In this document: positions 25,801 to 33,277 of the stretch, piece by piece
How the letters are laid out: each line of letters begins with the position of its first letter
Position numbering within the stretch: the stretch's first letter is position 1
Assembly: GCA_031269465.1 (NCBI GenBank)
Contig: JAISZB010000258.1
Coordinates: 1-40,969, forward strand
Reading direction: 5' to 3'
DNA: 40,969 nucleotides
Source: Clostridiales bacterium
Lineage (GTDB): Bacteria > Bacillota > Clostridia > Lachnospirales > WQUN01
Notes under the pieces: generated by a model
Databases searched by the model: none
Seen by the model: only the letters and a program-made list of their open reading frames with translations
Told to the model about the DNA's origin: nothing
Translations under genes and position numbers: made by a program

Positions 25801-27204
25801 TTTTCAGGAGAGTACCAAGCCAAAGCCCATGCATACACCGAGGTTCTCTTCGGAGAGGGCAATGTCTTCAAAGCCGGCACAATCGGAACTCTGGCGGACA
25901 AGACCGCCTACGGCTATGTAAAAAAATACGCCGAGGAGCGCTCTCTTCTCATGAGAAACGCTGAGATCAACCGGCTTAAGACCGGATGCACAGGAATAAA
26001 GCGCACCACCGGACAGCATCCCGGAGGCCTCATGATATTGCCGAGGGGACATAGCATCTACGAGTTCTGCCCTGTTCAAAGGCCTGCCAATGACATGAGC
26101 TCCAACGTTACAACAACCCATTTCGACTACCACTCCATAAGCGGAAGGCTCTTGAAGCTGGATCTGCTCGGACACGACGTTCCAACTATCATAAGGATGC
26201 TGCATGACGGATCTAAAGTGGATCCCACCGGCGTTCCGCTAAACGACAAAAGGGTCATGTCGCTTTTCACGTCTCCGCAGGAGCTTGGGGTGTCTGCCGA
26301 GCAGATAGGCTGCAATACCGGCACATTGGGCCTTCCAGAGTTTGGAACCTCATTTGTCAGGCAGATGCTGCTTGACACCAAGCCTACGACATTCGCGGAG
26401 CTGGTGCGCATTTCCGGGCTTTCGCACGGTACCGACGTATGGCTTAACAATGCGGCCGATCTCATAAGAGACGGGGTCGCGTCGCTGAAAGAGGTCATCC
26501 CCACTAGAGATGACATAATGCTATTTCTTATAAATAAAGGAGTGGAGAAGAAAGCGGCGTTTAAGATAATGGAGAATGTCAGAAAGGGCAAGGGCCTGAA
26601 GCCTGAAGAGGGAGATCTCATGAGGCGCTTCGGCGTTCCTGAATGGTACATCGAATCCTGCAAGAAGATAAAGTACCTTTTCCCTAAAGGCCATGCCGTG
26701 GCTTACGTTACAATGACCGTCAGAATCGCCTATTTCAAGATCCATTACCCCTATAGCTTCTATTCGGCCAGCTTCTCAGTCAAAGCTGAAGATTTCGACT
26801 ACGAGCTCATGTGCTTTGGCATTGACAGGGCGAGGGCGGCTATGTCCCGCATAACAGAGCTTGGAAAAGAAGCGACCGCAAAGGAGAAGAGCACCCAGAC
26901 TATTTTGGAGCTGGTAATAGAGATGTACGCCAGAGGGTTGAAGTTCGCGCGGCTCGATCTATACAAAGCGAAGGCTTCAAAGTTCTTCGAGTCCCCGTCC
27001 GGTCTCATGCCGCCGCTTTGCTCGGTTCAGGGCCTTGGAGCAAGCGCTGCGCAAAGCATAGTAGATGCCAGGGAGGATGGGGAGTTCTTCACGATAGACG
27101 ATTTCAGGAAACGGACAAAGACTAACAAAACCGTAGTTGATCTATTGATAAAAAATGGAATTTTAGATGGAATTCCGGAAACTAACCAAATGACCTTGTT
27201 TTAA
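22840..27204 (+). CDS. polC: DNA polymerase III PolC-type, alpha subunit
   Basis: A 1454-aa replicative polymerase of low-G+C Gram-positives, normal length. Domains in order: N-terminal region, OB fold near 250-340 (DIVFAGEVFYVETRDIKGGR), PHP start near 350 (ELHLHTQMSSMDGI, ITDHGVVQAF), inserted DEDD exonuclease near 437-600 (VVFDLETTGL, AHNAQFD, HRAVDDA), PHP remainder, a Cys cluster near 925-960 (CPACRYSDF, CPVCGGQ), the palm with PDIDLNFSGEYQ carrying the catalytic Asp pair, then fingers and C-terminus ending NQMTLF. Start: TTG 22840, 9 nt after TAAGGG; the TTG at 22831 directly abuts that SD. Confidence 0.97.
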   Translation: MEEAQVKSFSDVFGCAPLLKDLVAKLAHTEIERIKVDRSRMKMSVMLRSSDIVMESLLSELERQLMLQFPDIKDVRVDVAYESALGRGNDLRARISEIWGNAIAHVGRRHRICSEILKSGDWQIKDGRCVVHVCQNSGFILKSKCIDVQLQSYIENCLKESVDILFIDDLKAQEAVFKDAKLFSDAFASKRNPPPLQNPRPMSRSPQGKSESFQPGRKGKGGGKIKVRINSDLSRMLEKSANARKISDELVRDEDIVFAGEVFYVETRDIKGGRVLVSFDITDGSDSLTAKFFCLSDEYNDIFKDALKPKKRISARGKVQFDEYANEVNVMIKEIGPAPDESTKMDDAPVKRVELHLHTQMSSMDGITSAKDYIKRAIKWGHPAIAITDHGVVQAFPEAMEAAKGSDLKVIYGVEAYLVNDLGAIVRCPGNATLSDEMVVFDLETTGLHKETDRIIEIGAVKVKNGAIIDAFNEFAHVDEPLPKAITDLTGITDDMLKDAQPIEEVLPRFLEFSKGCSLAAHNAQFDIGFAAKAAKDLGRSIESAVLDTLELSRFLYPDLSKHKLNIVAEHLGISLENHHRAVDDASAAAEIFLKCREILISRGASTLADVNMLACGALDVRKQKYYHAVILAKNSAGLKNLYELISKSHIDYFFKRPRIPKSEFAKLREGLIIGTACEAGEFFKAVKDGAPDDYIQELADFYDYFEIQPIGNNMYLLREGQVASVQELRDLNKRIADLADRFNKPLVATCDVHFIDPEDEVFRRIIMAGDGFKDADQQAPLYFRTTAEMLGEFDYLGPEKAYEAVVLNPRMIAGWCEAIKPIPDETFPPQIEGAKEQLIEITTSKAKELYGQELPKIVSDRLERELASIIKNGFAVMYIIAQKLVWKSNEDGYLVGSRGSVGSSFVATMAGITEVNPLPPHYLCPACRYSDFDSPEVKAFSGGSGCDMPQKMCPVCGGQLSGEGHDIPFETFLGFDGDKEPDIDLNFSGEYQAKAHAYTEVLFGEGNVFKAGTIGTLADKTAYGYVKKYAEERSLLMRNAEINRLKTGCTGIKRTTGQHPGGLMILPRGHSIYEFCPVQRPANDMSSNVTTTHFDYHSISGRLLKLDLLGHDVPTIIRMLHDGSKVDPTGVPLNDKRVMSLFTSPQELGVSAEQIGCNTGTLGLPEFGTSFVRQMLLDTKPTTFAELVRISGLSHGTDVWLNNAADLIRDGVASLKEVIPTRDDIMLFLINKGVEKKAAFKIMENVRKGKGLKPEEGDLMRRFGVPEWYIESCKKIKYLFPKGHAVAYVTMTVRIAYFKIHYPYSFYSASFSVKAEDFDYELMCFGIDRARAAMSRITELGKEATAKEKSTQTILELVIEMYARGLKFARLDLYKAKASKFFESPSGLMPPLCSVQGLGASAAQSIVDAREDGEFFTIDDFRKRTKTNKTVVDLLIKNGILDGIPETNQMTLF

Positions 27205-27229
27205 TAAGTTCTAAGGGAGCTGAAATCGT

Positions 27230-27787
27230 ATGAAATCCGCAGTGTTTTTAGTAGAGGAGTTTGAAGAGATTGAAGCGGTGTCTGTAATTGACATCATGCG
27301 AAGGGGCAATGAAGATCTGGATATTGTCTCGCTTTCCGGCTCGCGGCTGGTAACAGGCTCTCACGGCATTGCCGTACAGGCCGACGCTCTTTTTGAAGAT
27401 GCTTCTATAGATTCATACGACATCTTGATTCTGCCCGGCGGCGGCGGGTATGTCCATTACTTGGAGCATGAGCCTTTTATTCGCGCTCTGAAAAAGCATG
27501 CTGCTCAGGGAAAGAAGATAGCGGCAATATGCGCGGCGCCGACGGTGCTGGGAGAACTGGGCCTTCTAAAAGGCAAAAGGGCGGTCTGCTTCGCCGGAAT
27601 GGAAGGTCTTCTTGACTGCGCGGAAAACCCAAATGAGATAGTAGTTGAGGACGGTCAGTTTATAACTTCCAGAAGCGCCGCTACAGCTCTTTTCTTCGGG
27701 CTGAAGATTCTTGAGTCCGCAGCGGGCGCGAAGGCTTCCCAAGAAGTGGCGGATGCCATGCTCGCAGGACTTCTGAGAGTCAAATAA
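27230..27787 (+). CDS. DJ-1/PfpI family protein
   Basis: A 185-aa class-I-glutamine-amidotransferase-like protein of the DJ-1/YajL/ThiJ branch. The nucleophile elbow is IAAICAAPTVLGELGLL with Cys101. The conserved Glu15 in EEFEEIEAVSVIDIMRRG aligns with the DJ-1 Glu that tunes the cysteine. ILILPGGGGY is also typical. Members act in protein or nucleotide repair from glyoxal damage or as chaperones; the exact activity is not deducible. It starts 25 bp after polC with AAGGGAG upstream and is probably co-transcribed. Confidence 0.9.
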   Translation: MKSAVFLVEEFEEIEAVSVIDIMRRGNEDLDIVSLSGSRLVTGSHGIAVQADALFEDASIDSYDILILPGGGGYVHYLEHEPFIRALKKHAAQGKKIAAICAAPTVLGELGLLKGKRAVCFAGMEGLLDCAENPNEIVVEDGQFITSRSAATALFFGLKILESAAGAKASQEVADAMLAGLLRVK

Positions 27788-27869
27788 ATCCCTTGGCATA
27801 AGCTTTAGTGATGCTCGTTGGAAAGTTATAGGCATTGGCAGCGGCATTGATCCCATCTTTGCGCCTTTA

Positions 27870-27899
27870 GAATAATACAAACCGGCTTTCGCATATACT
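27870..27899 (+). promoter_or_regulatory. Sigma-E-like (sporulation) promoter candidate before the YlmC-like gene
   Basis: GAATAAT (27870-27876), 15-bp spacer, CATATACT (27892-27899). This resembles the mother-cell sigma-E consensus (-35 near KMATATT, -10 near CATACAHT) with a few mismatches. It lies 95 bp before the start codon. Confidence 0.35.
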
Positions 27900-27993
27900 C
27901 GGGTATAAAATCTCAAATGAAGCTCGAAGCTTTTATCCTGAAGAGATATAGCAGTCTGCTCTGATTCTCAAGGCGCATTCAAGAGGTGAGATG

Positions 27994-28251
27994 ATGTCTA
28001 GAATATATGACATGAGGCGCAAGGAAGTTATAAATATCAAAGATGGCTGCCGCTTCGGATTTTTATGCGATCTTGAAATTGACGACAATAAAGGCGAAGT
28101 GAAAAGCATAATCGTACCTGGGCCTGGACGCATTTTCGGGGCTTTCGGACAGGATCTAGAATATCGCATTCCCTGGGAAATGGTTTGCCAGATAGGAGAC
28201 GATATAATATTAGTGAATGTGGAATCGAAAAGCGTATTGACCGAATGTTGA
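27994..28251 (+). CDS. YlmC/YmxH-family sporulation protein (PRC-barrel)
   Basis: An 85-aa PRC-barrel protein. MSRIYDMRRKEVINIKDG, then RFGFLCDLEIDDNKGEVKSI and IVPGPGRIFGAFG, then EYRIPWEMVCQIGDDIILV, are characteristic of the YlmC/YmxH family found in spore-formers. The molecular function is not established. AGAGGTG lies 5 nt before ATG 27994; the ATG one codon earlier is only 2 nt away from it. Confidence 0.9.
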   Translation: MSRIYDMRRKEVINIKDGCRFGFLCDLEIDDNKGEVKSIIVPGPGRIFGAFGQDLEYRIPWEMVCQIGDDIILVNVESKSVLTEC

Positions 28252-28399
28252 ATAATGCGCAGCCATGCTTCGATGGCTGGAGGGTACATGAATCAAGCTC
28301 CAAAATCGGCGAATTGTCCTGCGCAAGTGCGTAGCGTCCCTTATCAACCGACTTAGGCGGGCAGCCTTTAAACCTGGGATTCTGGACTGACTGCGCAAC

Positions 28400-28537
28400 T
28401 ATACTGATTTTCATAGAAAATTACCTTTTTTGGAGCTTGATTATCCCATTGAGGGGCGTTAAATGCCGATATCGGCAGTTAGCGCTCGCTGTATAGTCAG
28501 TTCCCAAAAAGGTGATTTTCTATGAATTAATCAGCAT
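28400..28537. repeat. Type I element with two left-type ends and flipped centre
   Basis: Left end TATACTGATTTTCATAGAAA with TTTTTTGGAGCTTGATTAT. The centre begins CCATTGAG and ends CGCTCGCTGTATA, the reverse of other copies. The right end AAAAAGGTGATTTTCTATGA, ATTAATCAGCAT is the complement of a left end rather than the usual right end. It looks like a recombinant of two elements. Confidence 0.75.
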
Positions 28538-28650
28538 GGCCAACAAATGCTTATTCAAATGCGTCGAGTTTAGACGGGAATTGACATTCAAAAAGAGCCA
28601 TCCAGCTTCGAAATTGGTTTAAGCGCGTTGGCTCGACATTCTGAAATATC

Positions 28651-28698
28651 GTGCTGATTTGCAAGCAAATGTACCTATTTTGAGTGTAAATCAGTAAA
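28651..28698. repeat. Half element remnant
   Basis: GTGCTGATTTGCAAGCAAAT, GTACCTATTTTGAG and GTAAATCAGTAAA: both type II ends with a collapsed interior. Confidence 0.35.
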
Positions 28699-28740
28699 AC
28701 TTCCAAGCGCGCATATCGGCAAAGCCGGAGAAACCTCTTT

Positions 28741-28870
28741 ATACACTGATGCGCATGGGAAAGCTCCTATTTTGGAGCGTTTATGCAGCGAGTGCAAAAT
28801 GCCCATACCGGCATTTCGCACCTTGAAAGCGGACAGTAATGCTCCAAAATAGGCGCGTGCAATCAGCATA
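28741..28870. repeat. Type II element with full centre
   Basis: ATACACTGATGCGCATGGGA, arm AGCTCCTATTTTGGAGCG, centre GCGAGTGCAAAATGCCCATA..GGCATTTCGCACC, then GCGGACAGTAATGCTCCAAA and end GTGCAATCAGCATA. It combines a type I-like centre (GCGAGTGCAAAATGCC) with type II ends. Confidence 0.75.
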
Positions 28871-28975
28871 GCCAAGCTCCACAGCTGGAAGCAGTCATGC
28901 TCGGCGGCATGCAAGCATAGCGCTTGGAGGAAAGCCTTTTTCCCATACGTCAGCCGAATGGAGGATGTACGCGAC

Positions 28976-30211
28976 ATGTCATGGAGGGCAGGGGCTGCGG
29001 ACATAGAAGCAGCCGTTACAAGCTTTAAAGCTTTATGCGATTACATATCCGAACGAAAGCCAGAGCCTACGAAATCTGATTTCTTGAAGAATAGGGACTG
29101 CCTGGAGCTCAACCGGCAGATCAAGCCTCCTTTTCTAAACGCAAAGCCGTCTTATAGCATGCGCTACTACACTTCCATGCTGGTTCTTTTTGAGGCGGCC
29201 CTGGCATCTGGAATAATCGTGCATAAATACAGAAACGGAAGAAGCTATTTTGATGCATCTCTAAAATATTCCGATTTCTTGCAACTAAACATCTTCTCCC
29301 AATATTTTTTAATATTTCAGACTTGGTTTGCGAAAACTGATATGAAGCTCGCGCTTGATGAGAAGAGCGCCGAACCATTCAAGCTTGTCGACGAAACTTT
29401 GGAGCATATGAGAAAAAACGCTCCTGGCGGCTTCATCGCCAAAGACAAGGCTCTTAACGAGCATGGATATTATACGGGAGCTGGAGAGCCCGTCGAAAAC
29501 GGCTCCATTATATTTTACGCCAAGGAAAACCAAGCTTTTAGAATATTTGAAACCTTTGGCTTGGTCGAAACAGATGACGGAGGCGATCCGAAGTTCTATT
29601 ACAGGATACATCCGACGCCTTTTGGGCGTTCTCTCGCAGAATCGCTTAAAGACGCAAAGTGCTCAATCGTCAATGTCTTCTCTCCCAACTTTGATGCATC
29701 ATTAGAAGAATCATACATTGAAGGCAAAGCCGAATTAATCCCCATAATCTCCTGCTTTCCAGAAGGCGCTCTGGATCTTCAGGCTATTTCCAACATCACC
29801 GGAAAAGGGAGGAAGATGCCCTCAGAGCAAGCATATGACATGGTTGTACGCTATACGAAAACAAGGTACAGAATAATACGATGCCACGGAGGCCATACCT
29901 TTGAAGAGCTGCATTTTGCAATTCAGTCGGCATTCGGCCTTGACAGCAATCACCTCTATAAGTTCACGACAGCCGATGCATCCATATACTCGCCGCTTTG
30001 CGACGAAGATATAAAAGCGGATAAAGCAAAGCTTTGCGATGCCATCTTCTATGAAAACCAGCATATCGCCTATCTATTCGACTTCGAGGACAATTGGCTA
30101 TTCGATCTGGAAGCTCAGTTTCTGACAGATTTCAGCGAAGAGGTAACCAAGCCATTCCTAATAAAATCAGTAGGGGCGGACATTGATCAGTATCCAGAAT
30201 ACGATTGGTAG
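28976..30211 (+). CDS. pRiA4b ORF-3-like family protein
   Basis: About 411 aa. The C-terminal portion matches the plasmid pRiA4b ORF-3-like fold: FEELHFAIQSAFGLDSNHLY followed by KFTT, and an acidic end with HIAYLFDFEDNWLFDLEAQF. The N-terminal two-thirds is a helical domain (YSMRYYTSMLVLFEAAL and YRIHPTPFGRSLAESL, perhaps winged-helix). The family is widespread on chromosomes and plasmids and its function is unknown. Start: ATG 28976 has GGAGG 11 nt upstream, somewhat long; ATG 28958 lacks an SD. Repeat elements lie on both sides and no operon partner is visible. Confidence 0.75.
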   Translation: MSWRAGAADIEAAVTSFKALCDYISERKPEPTKSDFLKNRDCLELNRQIKPPFLNAKPSYSMRYYTSMLVLFEAALASGIIVHKYRNGRSYFDASLKYSDFLQLNIFSQYFLIFQTWFAKTDMKLALDEKSAEPFKLVDETLEHMRKNAPGGFIAKDKALNEHGYYTGAGEPVENGSIIFYAKENQAFRIFETFGLVETDDGGDPKFYYRIHPTPFGRSLAESLKDAKCSIVNVFSPNFDASLEESYIEGKAELIPIISCFPEGALDLQAISNITGKGRKMPSEQAYDMVVRYTKTRYRIIRCHGGHTFEELHFAIQSAFGLDSNHLYKFTTADASIYSPLCDEDIKADKAKLCDAIFYENQHIAYLFDFEDNWLFDLEAQFLTDFSEEVTKPFLIKSVGADIDQYPEYDW

Positions 30212-30425
30212 ACTTGCCTTTCACAGAGCATGGACTTGAAAATGCCGATTCCAACATGAGCGGCAAGAAGTCTCCCGTAAGATGGCGGCGGATGAATCGC
30301 CACCGCTTAGTTTTTTCTCTTGACTTTTTACCCTCGCCGCCTTATTCTATATTCAGCCAAGCCAGCTTTGCGCTTTCCAGCGGGCAATTGCGCCTTGACG
30401 CCTTCTGCAAAAACTTTCTAAGTGA

Positions 30426-30659
30426 TATGCTGATTTTCGTACTAAACCCCTATGAAGCTTCGCTTCACCACTAAGGATGAAAATAGTAAGCCATTTGTGT
30501 GTTTGAGACATGGACAAATGTTCATAAAATGTATTTTCGTACTAAACTGCCTTTTATGGAGCTTGATTATACAGCGAGCGCAAAATGCCGATGTCGGCAT
30601 TTTGCGCCACTCAATGGATAATCAATAAAAAAAGGAACACTTGATGAAAATCGGTATAA
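30426..30659. repeat. Type I element with an 86-bp interruption in its left arm
   Basis: ATATGCTGATTTTCGTACTA is a left end. After ACTAAAC, 86 bp of unrelated sequence follow, then the same 15 bp (ATTTTCGTACTAAAC) return at 30534-30548 and the element continues TGCCTTTTATGGAGCTTGAT, centre GCGCAAAATGCCGATGTCGG, right end CTTGATGAAAATCGGTATA. Confidence 0.75.
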
Positions 30660-30758
30660 AAGCAGGATTTCCTATACTCAAGGGCAGAACGATAGAAAAT
30701 CCTATGCCGCTATACGCATTGGCGTCGTTCTCTTGCACTGACTAAAATTAGGCGAAGA

Positions 30759-30983
30759 ATGGCTAAAGCGCATGAAGATCCCAATTTCGGCGCCTCCTCG
30801 AATCCGCGCAGAGCCAAAACGCTTCTGAGAGACAAGATTTCATACGAATGCAAGAACGATTTCGCGGCGAGAGGAATAAACGCCTTTTTGGGCCTTGACA
30901 TTTGATATTCGAACTCTGCGCTGAGCGGCGGCAGCCATGCCGGCTATTTGCAGGAGGCGCTTGGCAAGATGAAACGCATTTAA
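30759..30983 (+). pseudogene. Possible gene remnant with in-frame TGA
   Basis: A frame beginning ATG 30759 gives 48 residues with protein-like composition (MAKAHEDPNFGASSNPRRAK, then LLRDKISYECKNDFAARGI and FLGLDI) and stops at TGA 30903-30905. The same frame continues YSNSALSGGSHAGYLQEALG KMKRI to TAA 30981-30983. The continuity suggests the tail of an unidentified gene interrupted by a stop. There is no good SD, and I do not recognise the family. Confidence 0.25.
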
Positions 30984-31247
30984 TGCTCATTATCAAAATG
31001 GCGCTGCTCAGCGGCAGCTGCTGCAAGCAAAAACGAAAACCAGCGAAGTTCCGCGATCGCATAGCCAGCCAGCGCTAATGCTTCTTGCATTAGCAATCGC
31101 GACGGACGGCCGATGCCTGCGATAGCGGCGACGCAGTGAACCGAGACTTAAAACTTCAGAAGCGAAGATGTGAGAATTCTTGCGGCAAAGCAAGTTTTTT
31201 AAGCAAACCGCAGAGAGCGCGGGGCTGGCTCGCTTCATTTTGCGTTA
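30984..31247. other. Intergenic stretch, no supported gene
   Basis: It contains a small hairpin (CTAATGC TTCTT GCATTAG near 31075) and a block (GCGCGGGGCTGGCTCGC) reminiscent of the dispersed segment at 1.4 and 6.9 kb. No ORF has an SD. Confidence 0.35.
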
Positions 31248-31297
31248 AAGTGGACAGTCAAGCCTCAAAACAGGTGCATTTGACTGCAAATCGTCAT
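31248..31297. repeat. Right half of a type II element
   Basis: GTGGACAGTCAAGCCTCAAA, ACAGGTGCATTTGACTGCAA and ATCGTCAT form a right arm and end. No matching left arm is seen within 150 bp. Confidence 0.5.
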
Positions 31298-31362
31298 TGC
31301 TTGGCAATCCATTTCCAAAATCGGCATTGATTAAGGGCATGCGGAAAATGAAAGGCATATTT

Positions 31363-32097
31363 TCAGTAGCGCGCAAGATTCAAGCTCAAAATCTGCGCAA
31401 TCGCAGCCTCTGTCATCATCTCTTCCGACACGTGAAACTTCTTGGCCATAAATGCTGCAATCCGCCTATGGAGCATAAGCCCGCCGTCCAAAAACTCTTG
31501 CCTTCTGCCGAAGTACTCCTTTAGAAGATAGCATTCCTCATCATCTAGCCTGAGGTTTTCCAGCAACGACGCATTTGGGCTGTTAATGATGCTCCCAATG
31601 GATTCGACCGATACTTGCGAGGCTTCAGCTATGACTATGGTTGACGCAACCATGTCGCCTATCCTCTTGCTCTTCTTTGAGAGCATGATGCTTGCGGCGC
31701 CGATGCCCATAAAATCGATGGCGTATTTGAAGACATTGCGGATTATGCACTGAGCCAGGCCCATAGGCTGGCCGTTTTCCCGGATTGCCCTAAGGCGGAA
31801 AACCATCTTTCCGACTGTCCTTCCATTGAATGCGAGTTCGAAGGCAATCGAGTATCCGAAATAAACTATAAAAACAAGCATAATTGCCAAAGCTATAGCT
31901 GGAGTACTCAAATCCAATATTGCAAGCCTTTCAATGCTGAAATTCAATATGCTTGCGAACAATGACGCTGCAATGGCAAATATCGCGGCAGCCTGCACCA
32001 AGACATCCACTGAAGCGGCTGCCAGCCGAGAGCCCGCGCCTGCGAGCCTGTACTCTATTTCAACATTATCAGGGGTGACAATTGTTATATAATTCAT
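31363..32097 (-). CDS. RDD-family membrane protein
   Basis: A 244-aa protein with the RDD domain: the AGAGSRLAAASVDVLVQ start (Arg and Asp of the motif), membrane helices near 30-55 and 65-90, then FNGRTVGKMVFRLRAI and NVFKYAIDFMGIG, then KRIGDMVASTIVI. A cytosolic C-terminal tail of about 80 residues follows. RDD proteins are implicated in transport or stress, but in this gene cluster the role is unknown. SD AAAGGAG, 7 nt, ATG 32097. The gene is divergent from the SpoIIM-like gene with only 28 bp between start codons. Confidence 0.85.
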   Translation of the reverse strand: MNYITIVTPDNVEIEYRLAGAGSRLAAASVDVLVQAAAIFAIAASLFASILNFSIERLAILDLSTPAIALAIMLVFIVYFGYSIAFELAFNGRTVGKMVFRLRAIRENGQPMGLAQCIIRNVFKYAIDFMGIGAASIMLSKKSKRIGDMVASTIVIAEASQVSVESIGSIINSPNASLLENLRLDDEECYLLKEYFGRRQEFLDGGLMLHRRIAAFMAKKFHVSEEMMTEAAIAQILSLNLARY

Positions 32098-32125
32098 GAA
32101 AGCGCTCCTTTATCCGAGGTGTTTA

Positions 32126-33088
32126 ATGACTGAAGAGCTTTTTATAAAAAAGAACAAGGAACACTGGGAAAGGCTAGAATCCTATAATGAAATTCTTAAA
32201 AGGAAAAAGATTTCAACCTTCTCAAAGGAAGAGTTGCGAGACTTCGCTCAAGAACTCCGCAGAACCAGCCGCAATCTGTCATACGCCCAAACCCATTTTT
32301 CAAACGGGAAGGCTTCGATGTACTTGAACAGGATTGCAGGCATTTCCCATCAGCACTTCTTTCTCAAGCGGAAAAGCAACTTCCAGGACCTCTCTGATTA
32401 CTTCCTGAAAGGGTTTCCATCCGGCGTAAGGAAAATTCAAATGCATTTCTTCGCTTCTGCAGCTATTTTCCTTTTAGGCACTCTAGTCAGCATGGTGATG
32501 ATTCTTCTTAACCGAGAGTATTTTTCTCTGTTTCTGCCTGAGGCCTACAGCCAGGCTTTGGAGCCCAGTTCAGGTGGGGCTGGCGCGACGAGCGCCAGCC
32601 TCTACCCGCTGATTAGCGCCTATGTCATGACAAACAATATAAGAGTGTGCTTTAGCGCCTTCGCGCTCGGAATAACGGCAGGGATAGGAACCTTATGCAT
32701 CCTGTTTCTAAACGGAGCGGTGATAGGCGCCCTTTCGGGCTATATGCTGTCTATGAACTACGGTATGCTTGAGTTTTTCTCCCTCATTCTGCCACATGGA
32801 ATCATAGAGCTTGCGGCCATATACATTTGCGGGGCATGCGGGCTTATTATCGGGCATTCGATTTTGATTCCGAAGGATCTCAAGAGAAAGGACGCTCTTA
32901 TAAAGGGCGCGAAAGAAGCGGCGTACTTTATGCCTGGAATCATTGCCATGCTTGTGGTAGCGGGACTTATAGAAGGATTTTTCACTCCGCTTGATATCTC
33001 AGCCTGGCTTAAGATTGCCTTCGCCGCAACCTCAGCCGTCTTGGCCGTAGCGTACTTCAAGCTGGCTGGAAAAAATCATATTAGATGA
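32126..33088 (+). CDS. SpoIIM-family (stage II sporulation protein M) membrane protein
   Basis: A 320-aa protein with a soluble N-terminal region of about 100 residues and roughly five membrane helices. ALGITAGIGTLCILFLNGAV, IGALSGYML and ILPHGIIELAAIYICGACGL are typical of the SpoIIM/DUF95 family. True SpoIIM works in engulfment with SpoIID and SpoIIP. The longer versions next to RDD, DUF58 and MoxR genes, as here, are a separate group of unknown role. The start is ATG 32126 (GAGGTG, 4 nt); the ATG at 32096 lies inside the divergent RDD leader. Confidence 0.85.
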   Translation: MTEELFIKKNKEHWERLESYNEILKRKKISTFSKEELRDFAQELRRTSRNLSYAQTHFSNGKASMYLNRIAGISHQHFFLKRKSNFQDLSDYFLKGFPSGVRKIQMHFFASAAIFLLGTLVSMVMILLNREYFSLFLPEAYSQALEPSSGGAGATSASLYPLISAYVMTNNIRVCFSAFALGITAGIGTLCILFLNGAVIGALSGYMLSMNYGMLEFFSLILPHGIIELAAIYICGACGLIIGHSILIPKDLKRKDALIKGAKEAAYFMPGIIAMLVVAGLIEGFFTPLDISAWLKIAFAATSAVLAVAYFKLAGKNHIR

Positions 33089-33172
33089 CGCAATTCCCCC
33101 GCAAGCCCTGCCGATGCTCTTTAAAACGCATGCATCTGAATGGCTTGCGGGTTTTGCGCTGATTTGCGAATG

Positions 33173-33271
33173 ATATGCAGATTTGCAGTAAAATGCACCT
33201 ATTTTGGAGCTTGATTATCCGTCAACGCCTGTATGATCAAGCTCCAAAACAGGTGCATTTGACATCGGCAT
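33173..33271. repeat. Type II element after DUF58 and SpoIIM-like genes
   Basis: TATGCAGATTTGCAGTAAAA, arm GCACCTATTTTGGAGCTTGA, short loop, arm GATCAAGCTCCAAAACAGGT, end GCATTTGACATCGGCATG. It sits in the convergent gap and could serve as a hairpin at both transcript ends. Confidence 0.7.
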
Positions 33272-33277
33272 GCATCA

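Noticed and set aside
30903..30905. Selenocysteine at the in-frame TGA
   Set aside because: No SECIS-like hairpin or selenoprotein family match; a pseudogene stop is simpler.
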